Source of the DNA: Opisthorchis felineus | Taxonomy: Eukaryota > Platyhelminthes > Trematoda > Opisthorchiida > Opisthorchiidae | DNA: 64,000 nt | Reading direction: 5' to 3' | NCBI GenBank assembly: GCA_004794785.1 | Contig: SJOL01001501.1 | Coordinates: forward strand, 501,024-565,023 | In this document: in pieces, positions 36,588 to 51,500 of the stretch | How positions within the stretch are numbered: the first letter of the stretch is position 1 | How the letters are laid out: the number at the start of each line of letters is the position of its first letter | Made by a program: the position numbers and the translations under genes | The notes under the pieces: generated by a model | Databases searched by the model: none | What the model saw: only the letters and a program-made list of their open reading frames with translations | Told to the model about the DNA's origin: nothing

Positions 36588-39500
36588 CACCACATGTAGG
36601 ATGGTCACCCAGAATTCACAAACATAACGTAGGCTTGGCGGTGAACTAGTGACTAGGCCGCGTTGCCATGCAGTGAATGATTAGAATTTCAGCCGATGGG
36701 ACTCGAGTGTTAGAGTTCGGGCACTTTTCCAGACGCGAAGCCCCCCATATCTTTTCCATGCCGTTTCGCCCCTATTTCCGTTTTCCTAAGCCATCGTACG
36801 TACTTATATACTCTGCTGGAATTTCAACAAATCGTGAGAGAATTGGTATGTTACACATTGATATCTTGAACATCTGGCTATGGCAATGATTTGCTTAATA
36901 CTCATGTGGCTCCTGGTTAGAAATTCGTTAACTGAACAGACATTAAGATTGTAACTCTGACCTCCACACAGGGCAAGATCTCAGTACAGGCTCCTTTTTT
37001 GACAAATACACACTCGAGGACGAAATCACACAAGAGATAGATAAGGTAGGCCAACGGGGATATAGATACTCATCTCAGTTTACGTTGGTGTCAAGGCAAG
37101 AGTGGACGGCCTCCAAAAGAACATCCCCGTGCCCTGAAGTTAAACTGGCACCACATAATCATGATAAAGTGATTGGACGCATCAGGAACAACCAATCTAT
37201 GCTCAGTCCCCCCGGCTCAGACTCAAAACCACGCGGCCGCCAAATTTACTTGTGTACGAGATGGGCATGATTGAAAGAGTGACTCAGATATCTGTTGAAA
37301 TTGTCAGCCAACAAGGAATTAGCTAGGAGTTGGGGTACCGACCATCATTTAAGCCCTAAAATCCACCCCATAACATTCCAAAGGATGCTCAAATTGAAAG
37401 TCAGCTGGACTGAGACGGTGAAAAGATAAAGAAAAAAATCTTTCTGAGGTCACTCATCTAAAACGACGCTCCATGACCTGAGGACTCTACTTGTCCAATA
37501 CTATCTCGACAAAGACATTTCACTTTCAAACGGATTGAGACGAGGCATGTGCAAAACTCAAGAGGACCGTATGCAAAAAAGGACAGTCACTTAAGTCGAT
37601 TTGTCTGAACGGGGAAAAATAAACTGAATGTAAAAATGTAGCGTGCTGCTATAAAACTGAAATGGATGAGAACGAGAGTGGTCACTAATGGCCACCTCGT
37701 GGGGGTGGGCATGCAGTTAACAGATATCAATAAACTCTACTATTGTTTTGGTGATCCACCAAGGCTTACCCCTGAAACGGGCATTTGAGTTAACTTGGGA
37801 AAATGAGGAAAAAGTGGTGTTTAATGATGGAACAGCACAAGCCCAAAATGCAGTCAGAGTCGCATAAGATGAGGTGATAAGTGGCAGCACGGTACAAAAG
37901 GAAAGCGGCCTTGGGGGTTACTGAAACCAGGACTATTACATATGATGATGAAGGACTCGAAACACAACAGTGTTTATGACAGCAGCTCTCGCCAAAACCA
38001 ACCTGCGATCAACTAGGTCCAAATGACCTGGTTAACGTACTAACTACTCAATAGCTAGTGGGATATTATTCAAGCCATCCAACTGCTTACATCGCAGATT
38101 GTCGTATGAAGCAGTTACAGCCAAATTCGAATGGGTGAAATGAGACAAAACCGCTGCCTGGATGTTCTGATAAAGATGGTAGTGCATTCGGAGAAACAAT
38201 CGATAAACTAAATGAATCAGATTTGGGCCGGCATATGGGGAAAATTGCACACCGTGAGGAAAAACAAGAACACAAACGTATTCATGTGAAAACTTTGATA
38301 AGCACGGCAAGTCATGTAAGATCAGAGGTCGTGTCTACTTATTCACTTCCAGGGTGACTAAACAAAGAAAAATCAGATTTGTGAAATTCGCTAACTCAGT
38401 GGATCACACACCCCTTACAAGAATGACGAAGCAGCCGCGAAACAAAATACAGCATGATTCACAAAGTCCTTGCTCAGAGCTCACACAGTGAATAGTTCAA
38501 CTCAGTGTGGTGATGGAAGCGAATTACAGTAGAGGAAACCCTCCCGCAAATACAGCCAACTTACAGTCAACTTACATCTATTTGCAAAAAATGAGGCATT
38601 GGCCCATCAAACCATCTTGAATAAAGGAAGCCTTAAATCAGAACTTGTTCCGAGTTAGAAGACGCAGGCAAGGTTGCCACAGAGAATCCGCAAAATAAAG
38701 CCTAAACAGTAGAAACATCCAATCAGAACTAGTGGCCACAATTTACTAAAGATGGGAGGTGCTGAGTTCACAGTGTATGTTATGCATAAATTGTGGCATT
38801 CACAGCATCCGTCCCAGGTACAACTACACCGCAGTAGTACTAGATGATCGAACCTCTTTTATTAGTTTTGATCGGTTCCATTTACTTTTCGCCGCCGTGC
38901 TGTGAAAGGACAGGCTACAATCAATATCAAGGATTTGTGTGCTAGTCCTGACACGCAAAGCTAAGCAGATTTTAAAAGGGAGTTGGTGGACAAAGCCTAC
39001 TTGAGAAATCGAAACTGGAAGGGCGAATTGATAGATCGTTTGTCGCGTCAACAAGCTTTCCTCTGTCAAAAGGCGTGCTTAAAGGAATTTACCTTAAGCA
39101 TCCTGTAGAGATCGACCGTGATCAGCCTCTGGTTTGTTATTATGTTTGTGCAACCGATCAGTCTTCCGAAGCAGACATATCAAACAAACGGGAAGAGAGG
39201 TATGATCGTAACAAGTCGATTCTCTCACAAAACTAAGAGAAGTGTCACACTGTACCAAGTCTGAATTAGTCTGACCAGTAAACGGTGGGCATCGTCTATA
39301 AAAAATGATTAATCACACTACGGATACCGAAGAAGCCGGTTTGCTGTGGTAAGTCAACGGTCCCAAACTGGAAGAATCGATGGATGACGTGAAGAAAATC
39401 ATGAGCTACACCAGGTAAAGAATGGACTTCATCAACTCAAATTGACTTCCGCTTTTTGCTGCAAACCAAGACCTCCGGTCAAGCTAAGGCTACAGTGTAC

Positions 39501-42500
39501 ATCTACTTTTGAAAAGTAGTAATAGGATAGGTAAGAATAAAATTTTCGGTTACCTGCTAATCGATCGCCGCATGACATAGAGAGTCGGATAAACGTAGTG
39601 AACGAGGAAACTAAAAAAATACCTGAATTACATCTGATAGAGCAGAACAGTGACAGCTAGCATGGGACAGCGTAGAATGCAGCAAACCACTATCGGACAG
39701 AAGGAATATGACGTGAATGAATCAGATAGTCACAGAAAAATGGGAATTCTGGAGACCTACAGCATTGATAGCCTGTTCATCCAGCGATACAGTGGATGGG
39801 GCCACAGGCAGAATGAAATCCATTTGATCCTGTGGAGATTTCAGCAGCGTTGGGGATGCCCGCTCAGGCAATCCTTTTGTTGTCGGCTGCTGTTGTTGCT
39901 GTTGCAACACAGAATCCTTCACCACCTTAACATCACTGGTAGTGTTACTTGATTCCATTCGTGCCGCAATCTCTTGTTCCATTTTATCCGTCTTGTAGTT
40001 GTGTTGGGCTCTTGAACGACCCTAGGTTTTGGGATTAAGGCGGACGATGGGTTAATTTTTACGTCGTTCTGTTCTTCATATATTAAGTAACATTATCAAC
40101 GAGAACATAAAAAGAAAAAACGAAGTTTCTTATCCCACCTTTGGTTTGATTTCACATGTTAGCTGGATTAGTGTATCCTGCTGTTTGTCCGGTTGCTTGT
40201 CCAATGCATGGGTTTCTGAGTCAGTGTTTGATTTGTTTGCGTTTTCGTCGCCATCCAGGTTACACAACGTTATGGTCACCCCAGGCATTACCACTGCATC
40301 ATCGTCCGAAGCCTCGCCTTCTGCGGGCGGGCTAGCAGGGGGCGTGTCCGTCTCAAAAATTGTTGTGAAGTCTGCACTAACATTGCTGATTTCTAAAAAG
40401 ATGAAATAAATGGATGAAGCCACTCACCATACAAATGAAAAACATAATTAACGAGAGATTCTGCTGAGTTCCAGGTGAGTCTCCCGCAAAACCAAATTGG
40501 TTTGCAAATGAGTGTATTTAGCCAAGTATTTTACTTGTTGAAAATGCACATGCTAGCTTCGAATGGGGCAAATCATCGAGCTAAATATGGTAATTATCAC
40601 AATTCCAAAAGGTTATGGTAAAAATACCTAGTGACAGGCAGTACGTCGCTAACGCATCCTCAAGGACAGCCAGTCCATTTCACCTGGTCGATTCCCGGTA
40701 GAAAAAGTGTTTAGGTATACTCAGTTAATCATTATTATAGAGAAACCAAGCTGCCGGCTTGGTTTGTGTGAACTGCGTTGTTGTGGACGTGCAGTGTTAC
40801 ATAACCTACAGGTCCCATTTAAGACACCCCGAATAGCACCCGCCACAAAGCTCAGACGCATCGGGAAAGATTTGTAGTAGTGCTACTAAGCGCCATCTGC
40901 AGTCAGTCATTGAATATCTCCTACCGATAGCCTTTTCCAGACGAAAATGTTCCTAGTGAAGTGGAGGGTAGAAATCGGTGTCCATAGTCTTCACCAGGTT
41001 GACACACATTGTGTAGGGGACTCGGATTTTACAGCATAAACGGACGGAGGCGTGGTTATGAAAAAGCTGTTGACCGATGGCGGCGTGCCTGTGGGCTACC
41101 GAAGGGCCAACACCGAATTTGGGGTGAACTGTGCATTATGATGAACGACTGGCACTCGAGGAATTTGTGAATTAGAAAGTGTATTCGGCTTTCCTTGAAA
41201 TACAAATACCGCACTTTACTGCCCTGTCTTTTAAGTGGGGTCACGCTTACCAAAATGATATCGTACGATCACCATAAGACTGGAGGTTTGGGCAGCCTTC
41301 CACCCACAGAATAACTGAATTACTTTAAGTCTTACGGCACAGAAATGTCGTATGGATACAAAATAATGACAATAACTAATACTAAAAATTCGGCAAAGAG
41401 CACTCTAGTTTACCAAGAATTCTTGGCTGAACATGCGCGAAATCACTGTATGTGCCAATTCTTTCAAGAATACATCGAGAGATAGTTCGGGTCACGACTG
41501 AGAGATTCCTTGCATCCGATGACTCGACAATGATTTTTTTAACCAACCCAACGAAGCACAGAAGTCAGACAAAGCAATACATTATTCTATACGTAAGCAT
41601 ATTATTATAGACGCCCACAAAGTGTCACCATGAGAAAAGTCCTACTCTGTTACTCTAGTTGAGATCTTGGCTTGGAGATAATGCTAGGATTTAGGCACAA
41701 CTACCGCATGCATTTTGTCGTGTATACAGCTGGGAGTGGAAACCGACTTTCTATCAAACTGCACATCTGCACGTATGGTCTAGTGCCCATTATCCTTCTA
41801 AATGGAGATAGCTGGGACGTTTAGAACTTTGAACACCAGATACTCAGTAAATAGTCTTACTTGGATGTAAAGATTAGCCCAGAGCCGCATCAAACATGCG
41901 CGACCTACGAAGAACTCAGAAATTTGATGTCGGCAATCCCTAAACCGGCCAAGCACCCAGCCCCGCATCACTATCTTCCTCAATGACTAGTCAACCTGAT
42001 CGAATCCTCGAGACCTAGACTCCGTCTTTAGCCTTAAGGATACTTACAAATTCGTAAACTTATTAAGACATCCCGGCATCCAAAACCGAGTATTGACCAT
42101 TTTTCCTGACACAACACGAATTATAAGGCTGTTAGAAACTCTTCAACAGCCCACTGCCTGTTTCACAATTATTGGGGTCCATAAAATTATCTCTTATGTC
42201 CTAATTGAACGTCAAACTGCACGCAAGTGAGGGGTTAGACTCATTCTCAAACTAAGTTAGTATACTTGGCTGAATCCCAGCTGATTCTGTCCTTCAGCTG
42301 AGGGATGGCAACTTCTCTTGACTGAAACTGTTGCTGCTTGTTGTTCCGCTCCCCCTTCAGAAAAACAGCAAGAGCCCGTAACTACTATTTTGCTGATCTG
42401 GTCGACTGACTGCCAAACGTCCCCGTTGTTAAGATTTCTTCGTCGCCTTTTCTTTAGAATTCTAACTTGCATTATATCATACACTACGTCATCATCATTC

Positions 42501-45500
42501 CACTTTATGAATTATCCTCAGGCTAACAAAATAGCGGACAGATTCACTGACCCCATACAAATCCCTCTTATCAGTTAAGAAGAGGGAAGTGTACCAATAG
42601 TACGTATCGCAGAGGAAAATATGCGGAATATTGGAACGTTATTCACAGTACCGTTTGGGGGCATCCATAATAACAAAGCGTAATTGATGAAAGCAGATTA
42701 TGAAGTCAACTCAGTGCTACAGCAAGCAAATTAAAATAAAACCATGAAGAGCAGGTGTAAACACGATCGTTTTGCAATGTATAGTTAACTGAAATATAAG
42801 TTTCTACAGGTTAGCAGGAGATACGGATGAAAAGCACGATACACATGGCATGATACAGTATTGTGTGAAGGTTTGTAATGTTGTGAGGATCAGGGAAAGG
42901 CTTCTTCAACAGAGGCATTTGCAGATAGATGCCTAACAAAACAAAACCAAAGATAGATTGTCACCCTGGTAAGACAGGAAGATCTGTGCAGTAACCCAAA
43001 AGATATACCGCATGCTTAAACCCAATCGTCTGGCTGTTAGTTGCTGAGTGACTGAGAATGGATTGAAAGCACGTTCATGAGATTTCGGTCACTGAGTCAG
43101 CTACCGTTGAACCTACCCACTTTACCCAATATAGTGTTTAACCGCAACTCAGAACTAATAAAATTCTACCGAGTCGTCGTTAGGATCCATAATTTGTCCC
43201 GAGGCCAGTTCATGGATTTAAAAATGTCTCTTTGAAATCAACTGCTGTCTATCTTTATCCAGGTATAAGGCAGTGTTTGCCTCCTGACTGCATCAAAACT
43301 GCTTTTGCTATCAACAAATCTTTCTGGTTAACTGTTGATTGGTATAATTAAATCGTTTTGAAGCCCTGATGCTACCAACAGCGCAAACAGTCAATTTAAT
43401 CAGATCAAATAGTCCAGCCATAACGCAACTCCAGTGCATCATCACAGCCGCAAAACATACAGCTAAATGTTCACAGTAAACGCTTTTGTTTAGTCTATGT
43501 TTCTGTGATTCTAGCCTACGTTACAAACCGAACAATCCATGCGGCTATTCAAACCCCCACATGATAAGTCGTTATTGCACCCAAAACTCACGACTGACCT
43601 GATCTCCCTATGTAAAAGAAATTGCAGCATCATGAAATAGGTGAATGACCATAACTGTCCAGTTTGGGCTAACAGGTATTTCAGTAACAAAACACGACTG
43701 GGCGTGCACAGTTAAAACAAAAAAACGGTGTCACTGTCAATATGAAAATGAAACCAATTCCAATTTCAAACAAAGTGAGCAGGCCAAACAAAATACGGAT
43801 CCAACACAGTTATCATCACCAACATGATCAAGCGCCTGTTCTGTGCGATTATGGTCAAAAACCGTAGATAGTAAGTTTTCCCAAGATACCACCTCCAAAG
43901 GAAAACCACTCGCTTGGAGAGGTCATCAAAGAGTTTCTCTCCAGCCAAAATTCATTGTTAAATCTCCCCAAAAAGAGTCTACTCTCAAAGGGAGTCCAAA
44001 ATTCCTTTTGATGCGCAATTCTATCTCCGAAGGGATTATTGTGTAGCTTCTTCTGTGTATTTTGTGGGTCTACGGAAGCGGAGAGAACACCTGTTTTCTA
44101 TGGCTGGAAACCTCGCCTCCAAGCTGGCTGTAGATGGGACTGACCTAACGTGAAAAACAACTATCATGCTTCACTACGGGCATGCTCGGAGATTATATAC
44201 AAAAGGTATACGACAGCATGCAGGCTAAATTGGGGGTGCATTACTCAACACCAGTTTATTCAACATTAGGGTACCTTTCGAAGTGAGCAAGTAGTCATGG
44301 ATTGGGTTATGAACAAGGTTAAATAAGATGAGTGCAAGCGTCTGTGTAACAGTAAAGCAAAGTCCATCCACGGTTAGGAAAAATTGGAGTGCCTAGGGCA
44401 TAAGTCCGTACCGTTTTGTTGGCCCGATAACGCTGAAAGTAGATTGGAACAGACACCATAGCCTTTGTAAGAGCGACGGTTGTTAAGCAGCAATTAGTCT
44501 GAGATATAGAAAAAAAGCCGGTGTACATACCTGTATCATTTCCTGGTATATCCGTTCCTTAGAGGAAGATATGATGGGAAAATGGGCAACCAGTTGTAGC
44601 CACCACATCATACGGAAACACGGGGAAACACGGGGAAACACGGTTGATGTATAACACGTCTTCGCCCGTTCGCCATGTAAATCAGATGTAATTACTGTAC
44701 TTCATGGAATGTGTGCTGCCGATAAAGTAAGAGACAGGCTGAGCTAGTGGTTCCCTACAACCTACATAGTTGCTTGGATTATTGTAATTCATGCTGTGAA
44801 AGAGACCTCGTAGGGCGTAGGATGAGGCGTTGTGAGATCACAGTACATTGTTCGTGCACACACACACTTTTCATTGATCTACCGATCGGTCGTCACCGAT
44901 CTCTTTGTATCAGTTCTCCGATTTCTATTCAAAGCAGCGTATAGGGACAAATGCAACCGATTGGTCGAGGACAGTCAGCCAGCTCGTCCCTGATCGGTTC
45001 TTTATTGCAATGCGAGGGGACCCACAGAGGGGTGCGAAAAGGCTCTGAGTGGAAAGATGAAGCAGTGCGCTAAGGGCTGGCATGCAGACGATTTCAATCA
45101 TATAAGAAAGTACGTACGAGATACCAGTCGGTGGCAATTTGAGATCCGGTCTGCATCAGTGGCAGGAGGTTATGCGCATGTATTATTCTACTCTGCATTC
45201 AGTAAACGGTCATATAGGCACCGAAACTCTTCTAACACAAGAAATATGTGATAAGGGGTATTTCACCATTAGCCCTATTCTCAGGTCTGTATGCTGCTTT
45301 GTTTCTTAACGTTGATGCTAGCGAGTACGCCTGGATTTTGTGCCCTTGCTATTAATTAGAGCCTAGTCGAGGAGAATTCCAAATGATATATCGGTGCTGC
45401 TATCAACGTAGACACTAAATTGGAAAATATTTCACTACCACCCGTTCAAAGTTTTGAAAAAGACAAAGTAATATACAGTATTAGGTCCTAATTTTTCAGC

Positions 45501-48500
45501 CAAAGATACCCATATCTGCGATGCACAGGATGTCTCAAATAAACCAGATCAACTGTCAAAAAACACGACTGGTATCCAAAACCGTCGGCCGGGCCTGTTG
45601 GCCCAATGATGTCACTTGTCGTATACTGCCCATGTGTTACGCATTATGAATGGCGTTTTAAGGCCAGTCGAATAATCCCCCTGAAATTTATCGTTATCAC
45701 CGGTCCATTGTTGATAGTTTCACCGGTCTCATATAAATGAAACGTAGAAGAAATAGGCACGTAGATTAATGGAGTAGAAACGATGAGGAGAATGTGTTGG
45801 ACTGTCTCACTGGAGCCGGACGGGAGAAAATACAAACGACTTAGTATTCCGTGAGAAATTTAGACACAACGGTTCACCCCTCACGTTTCCCCCCCCCCTC
45901 CAAAAAAAACTGAAGGCCTCCCCCATGGTGAACCAATCCGGTCCCGCGAACTTTACCACTGGACTGACGGATAATTTCGATCAACTGCTCTCTAGAGGAA
46001 GCGAAAAATGCGAGCATTATTTGACAAGGAAACTGGTGAGCTGTAGTGACACACGATAGTAAAATATCAGGTTTGACTTCACCGGTTACCTCCAGCAAGC
46101 ATTCACAATGCCTAATAGACCTGGCAACCAAAATTTCTACGCAAAAAGGTAGTCACATGGTTGCCACGCAACATGCTAGATCATGAAATGTACCACAAGA
46201 TGAAAGACATAGTCACAAGCGCAGACGGTCCAGCGTCAAGATACTCGTTCTTGTCGTATGTTAAGTTGCCAATACCACTTTTAGTTTGTACACTTTTGTG
46301 TACAGGCAAAGCGGTTTCCCAGCTGACGTCTAACAGACCTCCTGGATGGATTATGCTTGGTGTTCGAAAGGATACCGCGTCTTACACTGAGACGCAACAC
46401 TACGTTTTTTTTAAATCCATAATCCACATAATAAGTTTCCGGCTGTATGAACGACTGTTTGTTTCACCCCAGCCACAAATGACCTCTTCTAGGTGGCAGC
46501 TGCTAAATGTTCGCAAAGACCAGCTTAATAAGATGGATTAGTTTATGGGTCGGAGGGTTTTCCAATGATTGGACGAGGAATTGCAGCAACATTAAGCAAT
46601 ATGAGTAGTCCAGAATGATGGAATGCAAGGAATAGAGTTTAGCCACCGGTTGTTGATGGCTACGTAATTTATCTGGCTCCATGTCTTTTTTATCAATAGG
46701 GGAACGTCATGTAGCGTGATGGCGTGCACTACGTCTGAACCCAGTACTACTGAGAATTACTTGACGATCAAAAAAGACCGCTATCATTGAGTCTGCATCT
46801 GCCGTAAGCTTGACTACTTGGGTCTTGTATTGGAGTTTCGGGAACGCAGCAGATGTCGAAAAACTGTCGAAAGTGCGAGCTACGGTAACATGTTGTCTGC
46901 ACGATGACAATCGTGATAAAAATAGGGGAACTGGGTCTGAATAGCGGACGTGAGCTGCAGAAGTGAGCAGTGGCGCTGCTGGTCACTCCTTGGGTGCAAG
47001 ACTGACATGACTACGGCAGAGATCGACCAACGAGTGATTGCTAAGTGAGACAGGAAGGGATTTAAGAGATGATAATCGAGGAAGACAAATGTAAGTGGTA
47101 TCCTCTTTTCGCTCACTTATCCTGTTGTACGTAGCAAGTAGGATGACTTAGCTGATGTTACCGCGCGACGGCCAACGTGGCACGGAATTATTAGTACTTA
47201 CACATCAAGAGGATAACTCGAAATACATCAAAAATACATCAGAAACATCTTAAAAACGAATATTTCCGTTGTCACAGACAATTAATTCTTTGATCACGCA
47301 GAATAGGGTTCTACTCCCCGGAAAGCACCACTGTAGCCAGGTCCCACGGATGGTGCCTACTAGAAAAGGACACAATATTTCTGTTTATTACTAAAAGCCA
47401 TCACCCTTTTCGTAGTTCTGGTTTTGCACATAAACTCCGCAAAAACTTCGAAGGGAGACGTAGATATACAAGTATCTAAAAAATTATATCACGCTTTGGA
47501 TGTGCGACAGGTTCACTTCAAATTCGGCTTACCCCGCGACAAAACAGGGTACAAGAAGTTCAGCCTAGATGTTCCCAAATACCAATGCGGTAACCAACTG
47601 GGACTCACGCGGCTTGTCCATTAGTTCGGACAGCACACGTAGCCGAAAACTTGTTGCTAAGATCACGTGGGCTTCAGCGACAGATGTGCAGTGGTTGACG
47701 ATGAAAGATTGCAGCCAGTACGTACAAGGGTTAAGACAGAATCGGAATTGGTTGATGAATTTCATCTAAAGAATGCAGGTCGAATGTGGTGACATCTAGT
47801 GTTCTTACAGCAAACGTTAATATTTTATATATGGGGGTTTCAGGCTGAAAAAGTCGGTAAGGGTAGGCGATGATCTCTCTTCTACACTAATCAAACACAT
47901 CCTGACCGTCATCCTCCCGCAATGTGAACCATGGAAAACTTACCCCGTAGTCTGACTGGTGGTGAAGGTTGATCAAACGGTTCATCCTCTGTGCGGTCAC
48001 GACAAACGTGCGCGTGAGCATCCAAAGTGTTCAGAACAACTTGTATTAAGTACTCCACTATTCCACGAGTCCCACCAGGAGGTGTACTCGAAGGTCCCGC
48101 GAGGTAGGTATGACCCAATGCGAATGCGTTTGGTGTAACACTGGCTGAGACGTTGGATGATCCCGCGACTGTCATCGATCCTGTCTGCCCTTGTCCAATG
48201 TTTGCGCCCGTACTGCCCCCAGTAGTGCCAATTACCGTTCTGTGTACCTCCTCTTGGTCGCGTATGGTGATCTCTGAGCTACTTTTCCTCAGTTTACCCA
48301 GAGTTCCCGTGCCGTTGTTTGTGACACCTCCAACAGCTAGACTCGGGTGATTCAGTAAAGTTGTGTTATATCCTGTTTGTGCCCCGACACTGCCAGTTTG
48401 CCCACTGGGAATGGTGCCCCCAGGTGCACTATACTCGTACTGAAAAGAGTAAGATAGCATTGGGGTAGAATAAACGCAGAATCCGAGGCGAAGGTACACA

Positions 48501-51500
48501 ACGAGATAACCACCGACGAGTACGTTACCTTGTACAAGATGACGAGAAGGGTTTGTAACCAGTCTAACCGTATTTGCGGTTCGAGCAGACGCAAGGAGAA
48601 TGTGGGTGGTTGTGTGTCAGTCGCGTAACGCTGAGGTGAGGCACAGTATTGAAGTACAACAAGTGTCTGGTGCAGAATACATGAACCCATTCCATAATTG
48701 CGATCCAGAACACCCATGACGTGGGCCAGAAATGAATGGAACACAGTGGAGTTTCTGAAAACAGGTGGAAAAATCAATGAGACATAGTAACCGACGATCT
48801 GGTAATCAGTGCACTAGACGTATCGTACACGTATACATGAAAAAAACGGGTTGATGTGTCTAAATATCAGGCAGCCAAAGGTATAAGAATAAAAACTCCA
48901 GTAAAGTGGCAAGCTAACAACTGACTAGTGCTTCGTTCAGTTAGCCACAACACCTAGACGAACAGAGTAGTGCCCGTAACCTACTGCGGTTGTATTGATA
49001 GCGATATAATTTGTGAAAGAGATATAACGGCATCTCATTCGCAGGATCATTGTCTCGAGCGGTGGACTGAACACCTTAATGAACAGTTCATCTGGTCTCC
49101 TTCAACGCAACATCTGGAAGAACTCAACGGGCCTGAATTGATCATCCTTACCAACTCAGCACCAACAACAAAAAATCCTACTTGAGGTATCACTCTTCCG
49201 ACGTGAAAAATCGCTAGGCCCGGAGGGTCTGTACGGTGCAATTTTTCAAAAAGCCCGTTGCGCAATCTCATGGCTCTGTTACGGGGGATTTGGAAGGAAA
49301 AAAATAACAGTGGACTAGAGCGCTACAACCATGAGCCCAATCTTCAGAGAAGGCGAAAAGACGTTCTACGACAACCGTCGTCACCTCAGTCCGGTCACCG
49401 TGGCGTCCAGTCTGCTCTCTGGTATCATTTTCTGCAGGTTAATCAGTTATCATAAGGGATGGGTTCCTGAGAACCAGCCCAGTTTCGCCCTGGCTGAGTA
49501 TGGATCGACTGTATAGTTGCCCTGAGGCAGTTTCTTGAACAGCGCCACTCTTTTAAGCACCCTATGTTGGTTGATTTTCTCGGTCGGACGGCTGATTTTA
49601 ACTGTCGGTCGTCAGAATGCCCGCAGCTTTTGTCGATCAAAAGTATTTATTTTAGGCTTTTGTCCATTATGGGACATGGTTCTACACTGGGTGAGGGTTT
49701 TTTAGGTACGACGCAGCTATGACAACCACCAGCCATGATTTCGGCATTTCGATATGCCACGAAAGGTTGGTTAACAGTGTGATTAACTTGTAATTAGACA
49801 GGGTATAGCGCCACTCATCCTTCAGTCACGGAATCCACGTCACATGACCACGAGTTGAGTGGCTCCTCGAGTGACGACTTCTCATATGGAAGTTTCACTC
49901 ATCATGTAAATTCTTCTTGCTCTGAGCTACCTATAGACTGTTTACAGTTTGGTGGGATATTGGAATTTCCAAACGAGATTTCGTCACACACACTGTTCAC
50001 CAGCCGCTTCTAGTGGAACGGTTGAGTGTTCAGCCTACTAGCCTGGAAGCTGCGGTTAAGAAACCCCCTGGAGTTTCTTGAGGTGCGCAATGCTGATGAC
50101 TCCCACTAAGGACTAAACAACGGTAAAGTTTTTCTCGGCTGTTTGGCATAGATGAAAAATTCTATCTAGATTGTCTGAATGAGTGTCTGGAGTTGTAGAG
50201 ACCTCGGAATGACTGTGGTGGGATGGCACTAGGTCACTTCACCATCCGCTTTTATACTTCGCCTAACATTAAGGCTTTCAAATCAGTCGTAGTTGTACGG
50301 TAGCAAAGCGTCAGTCCTGGAGATTGAAGCTGTGTTGCGGAAAAAGGTGATGCAACTCAACTGAAAATGGGACTTCGTTCCGCTTGCATCACTAGCAGAA
50401 AAGAGCTTGTCACCTATACCAATTTTTGAATTTATTTGGTGACAGCTCGTGTAATTGAAAGCGTTAGTATTCCCCGTTTACATCGCTGAAGCAAGAAACA
50501 ATATCTCCATTGGGCCTGAGGAGAATTTCCATGTAGCGATATCGAATACTGAATAGCCAGCTCCGCTCAACAAATATACAATCGAGTATAGAAACTATTT
50601 ACTCTAGAGGAAAACTCTGTGGGTTATTTGGCAAAACGTAACTGCAGTTGACGGAATACCAACTTGTCCAGGCATTGATCACCATTCCCACGGCATCTGG
50701 ATCATCCTGTCCATGAACTGGTGACCGAAAAGCCTATCAACGTATAACCAAAATGAATACACCCAGCTTTAAACCAACCAATGTAAAGCCATACTTCAGA
50801 ATCAATACATCCTCTTCCATTGATGTTCCCAGGTGTCTCAACGGATTGATGTTCTCGATTTATAATTATTAGATTTGTGCACAAAGCACTCGTGTTATCG
50901 GTTTCCTCACAGAGGAAATGATCCCAGCGCCTAAAATTAAGCGGTGGCTGATCTCCATTGTGCGCATGGCCCATAGGAATTCGAGTGGTTGGTGTCGGCT
51001 TTGCACATGTGTCGAAACTCCTTAGGAATCTGACCACTACTGGGTAGTCAGACAAACTTTCAAGATTCACTTCCCTGTGTCAATCCAAGCAAAAGTGTCA
51101 TGTGCCTGAAAGTGAACTATGAAACCGAACGTCGGACGATAAAATCAGGATGGTCCAATGATCAGGACGAAACGCGTGATGGAGTGCTCTCCCAGGACCG
51201 GTGACTTCTGCTTTGTACCTATGACGAGTAAAACTCCCGAACCCGATAAGTAACCGCGAGAATTGTGAACATTTAGGAACAGCTATCCAACTATTCAGTA
51301 ACAGTCAAATTCATACCAAACTCGAATTACGTGCAGGCAAACACCATTTGGAGACGGTGCTTCTTGGCTTTCCAGCATAAGACAAAACAAAATCCAGAAT
51401 GCAAATTTATAACGCCCATACAATTTGGGTTAAAGTAGAACATAGGGTTGTCGGAAACTCTGTGACTGCGCCTACCTGATGAGCTCCAAGAAGGGCGAAA

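Larger units (their letters stand above)
31113..39760 (-). other. Large UNC79 intron region (about 8.6 kb), may hide one or more small exons
   Basis: Holds AT runs at 32562-32575 and 36553-36585 and a degenerate R1 copy at 32843-33002. The flanking exons disagree in phase (0 out, 1 in), so a short exon may lie here. A good donor at about 32614 (GTAAGG on minus, after CPSVETS) was considered, but its phase does not fit. Confidence 0.4.
40393..47943 (-). other. Large UNC79 intron (about 7.5 kb), repeat scraps only
   Basis: Contains an R1 copy at 40448-40520, an R1 fragment at 42128-42180, a short tandem repeat at 44613-44643 and a C run at 45889-45898. No coding block was recognised. A plus frame of up to 126 codons at 46161-46541 begins at TTG and resembles nothing known to me. 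Confidence 0.45.

Noticed and set aside
44613..44643. Possible minisatellite or CRISPR-like array
   Set aside because: Only about three 10-nt units with no spacers; a simple short tandem repeat.
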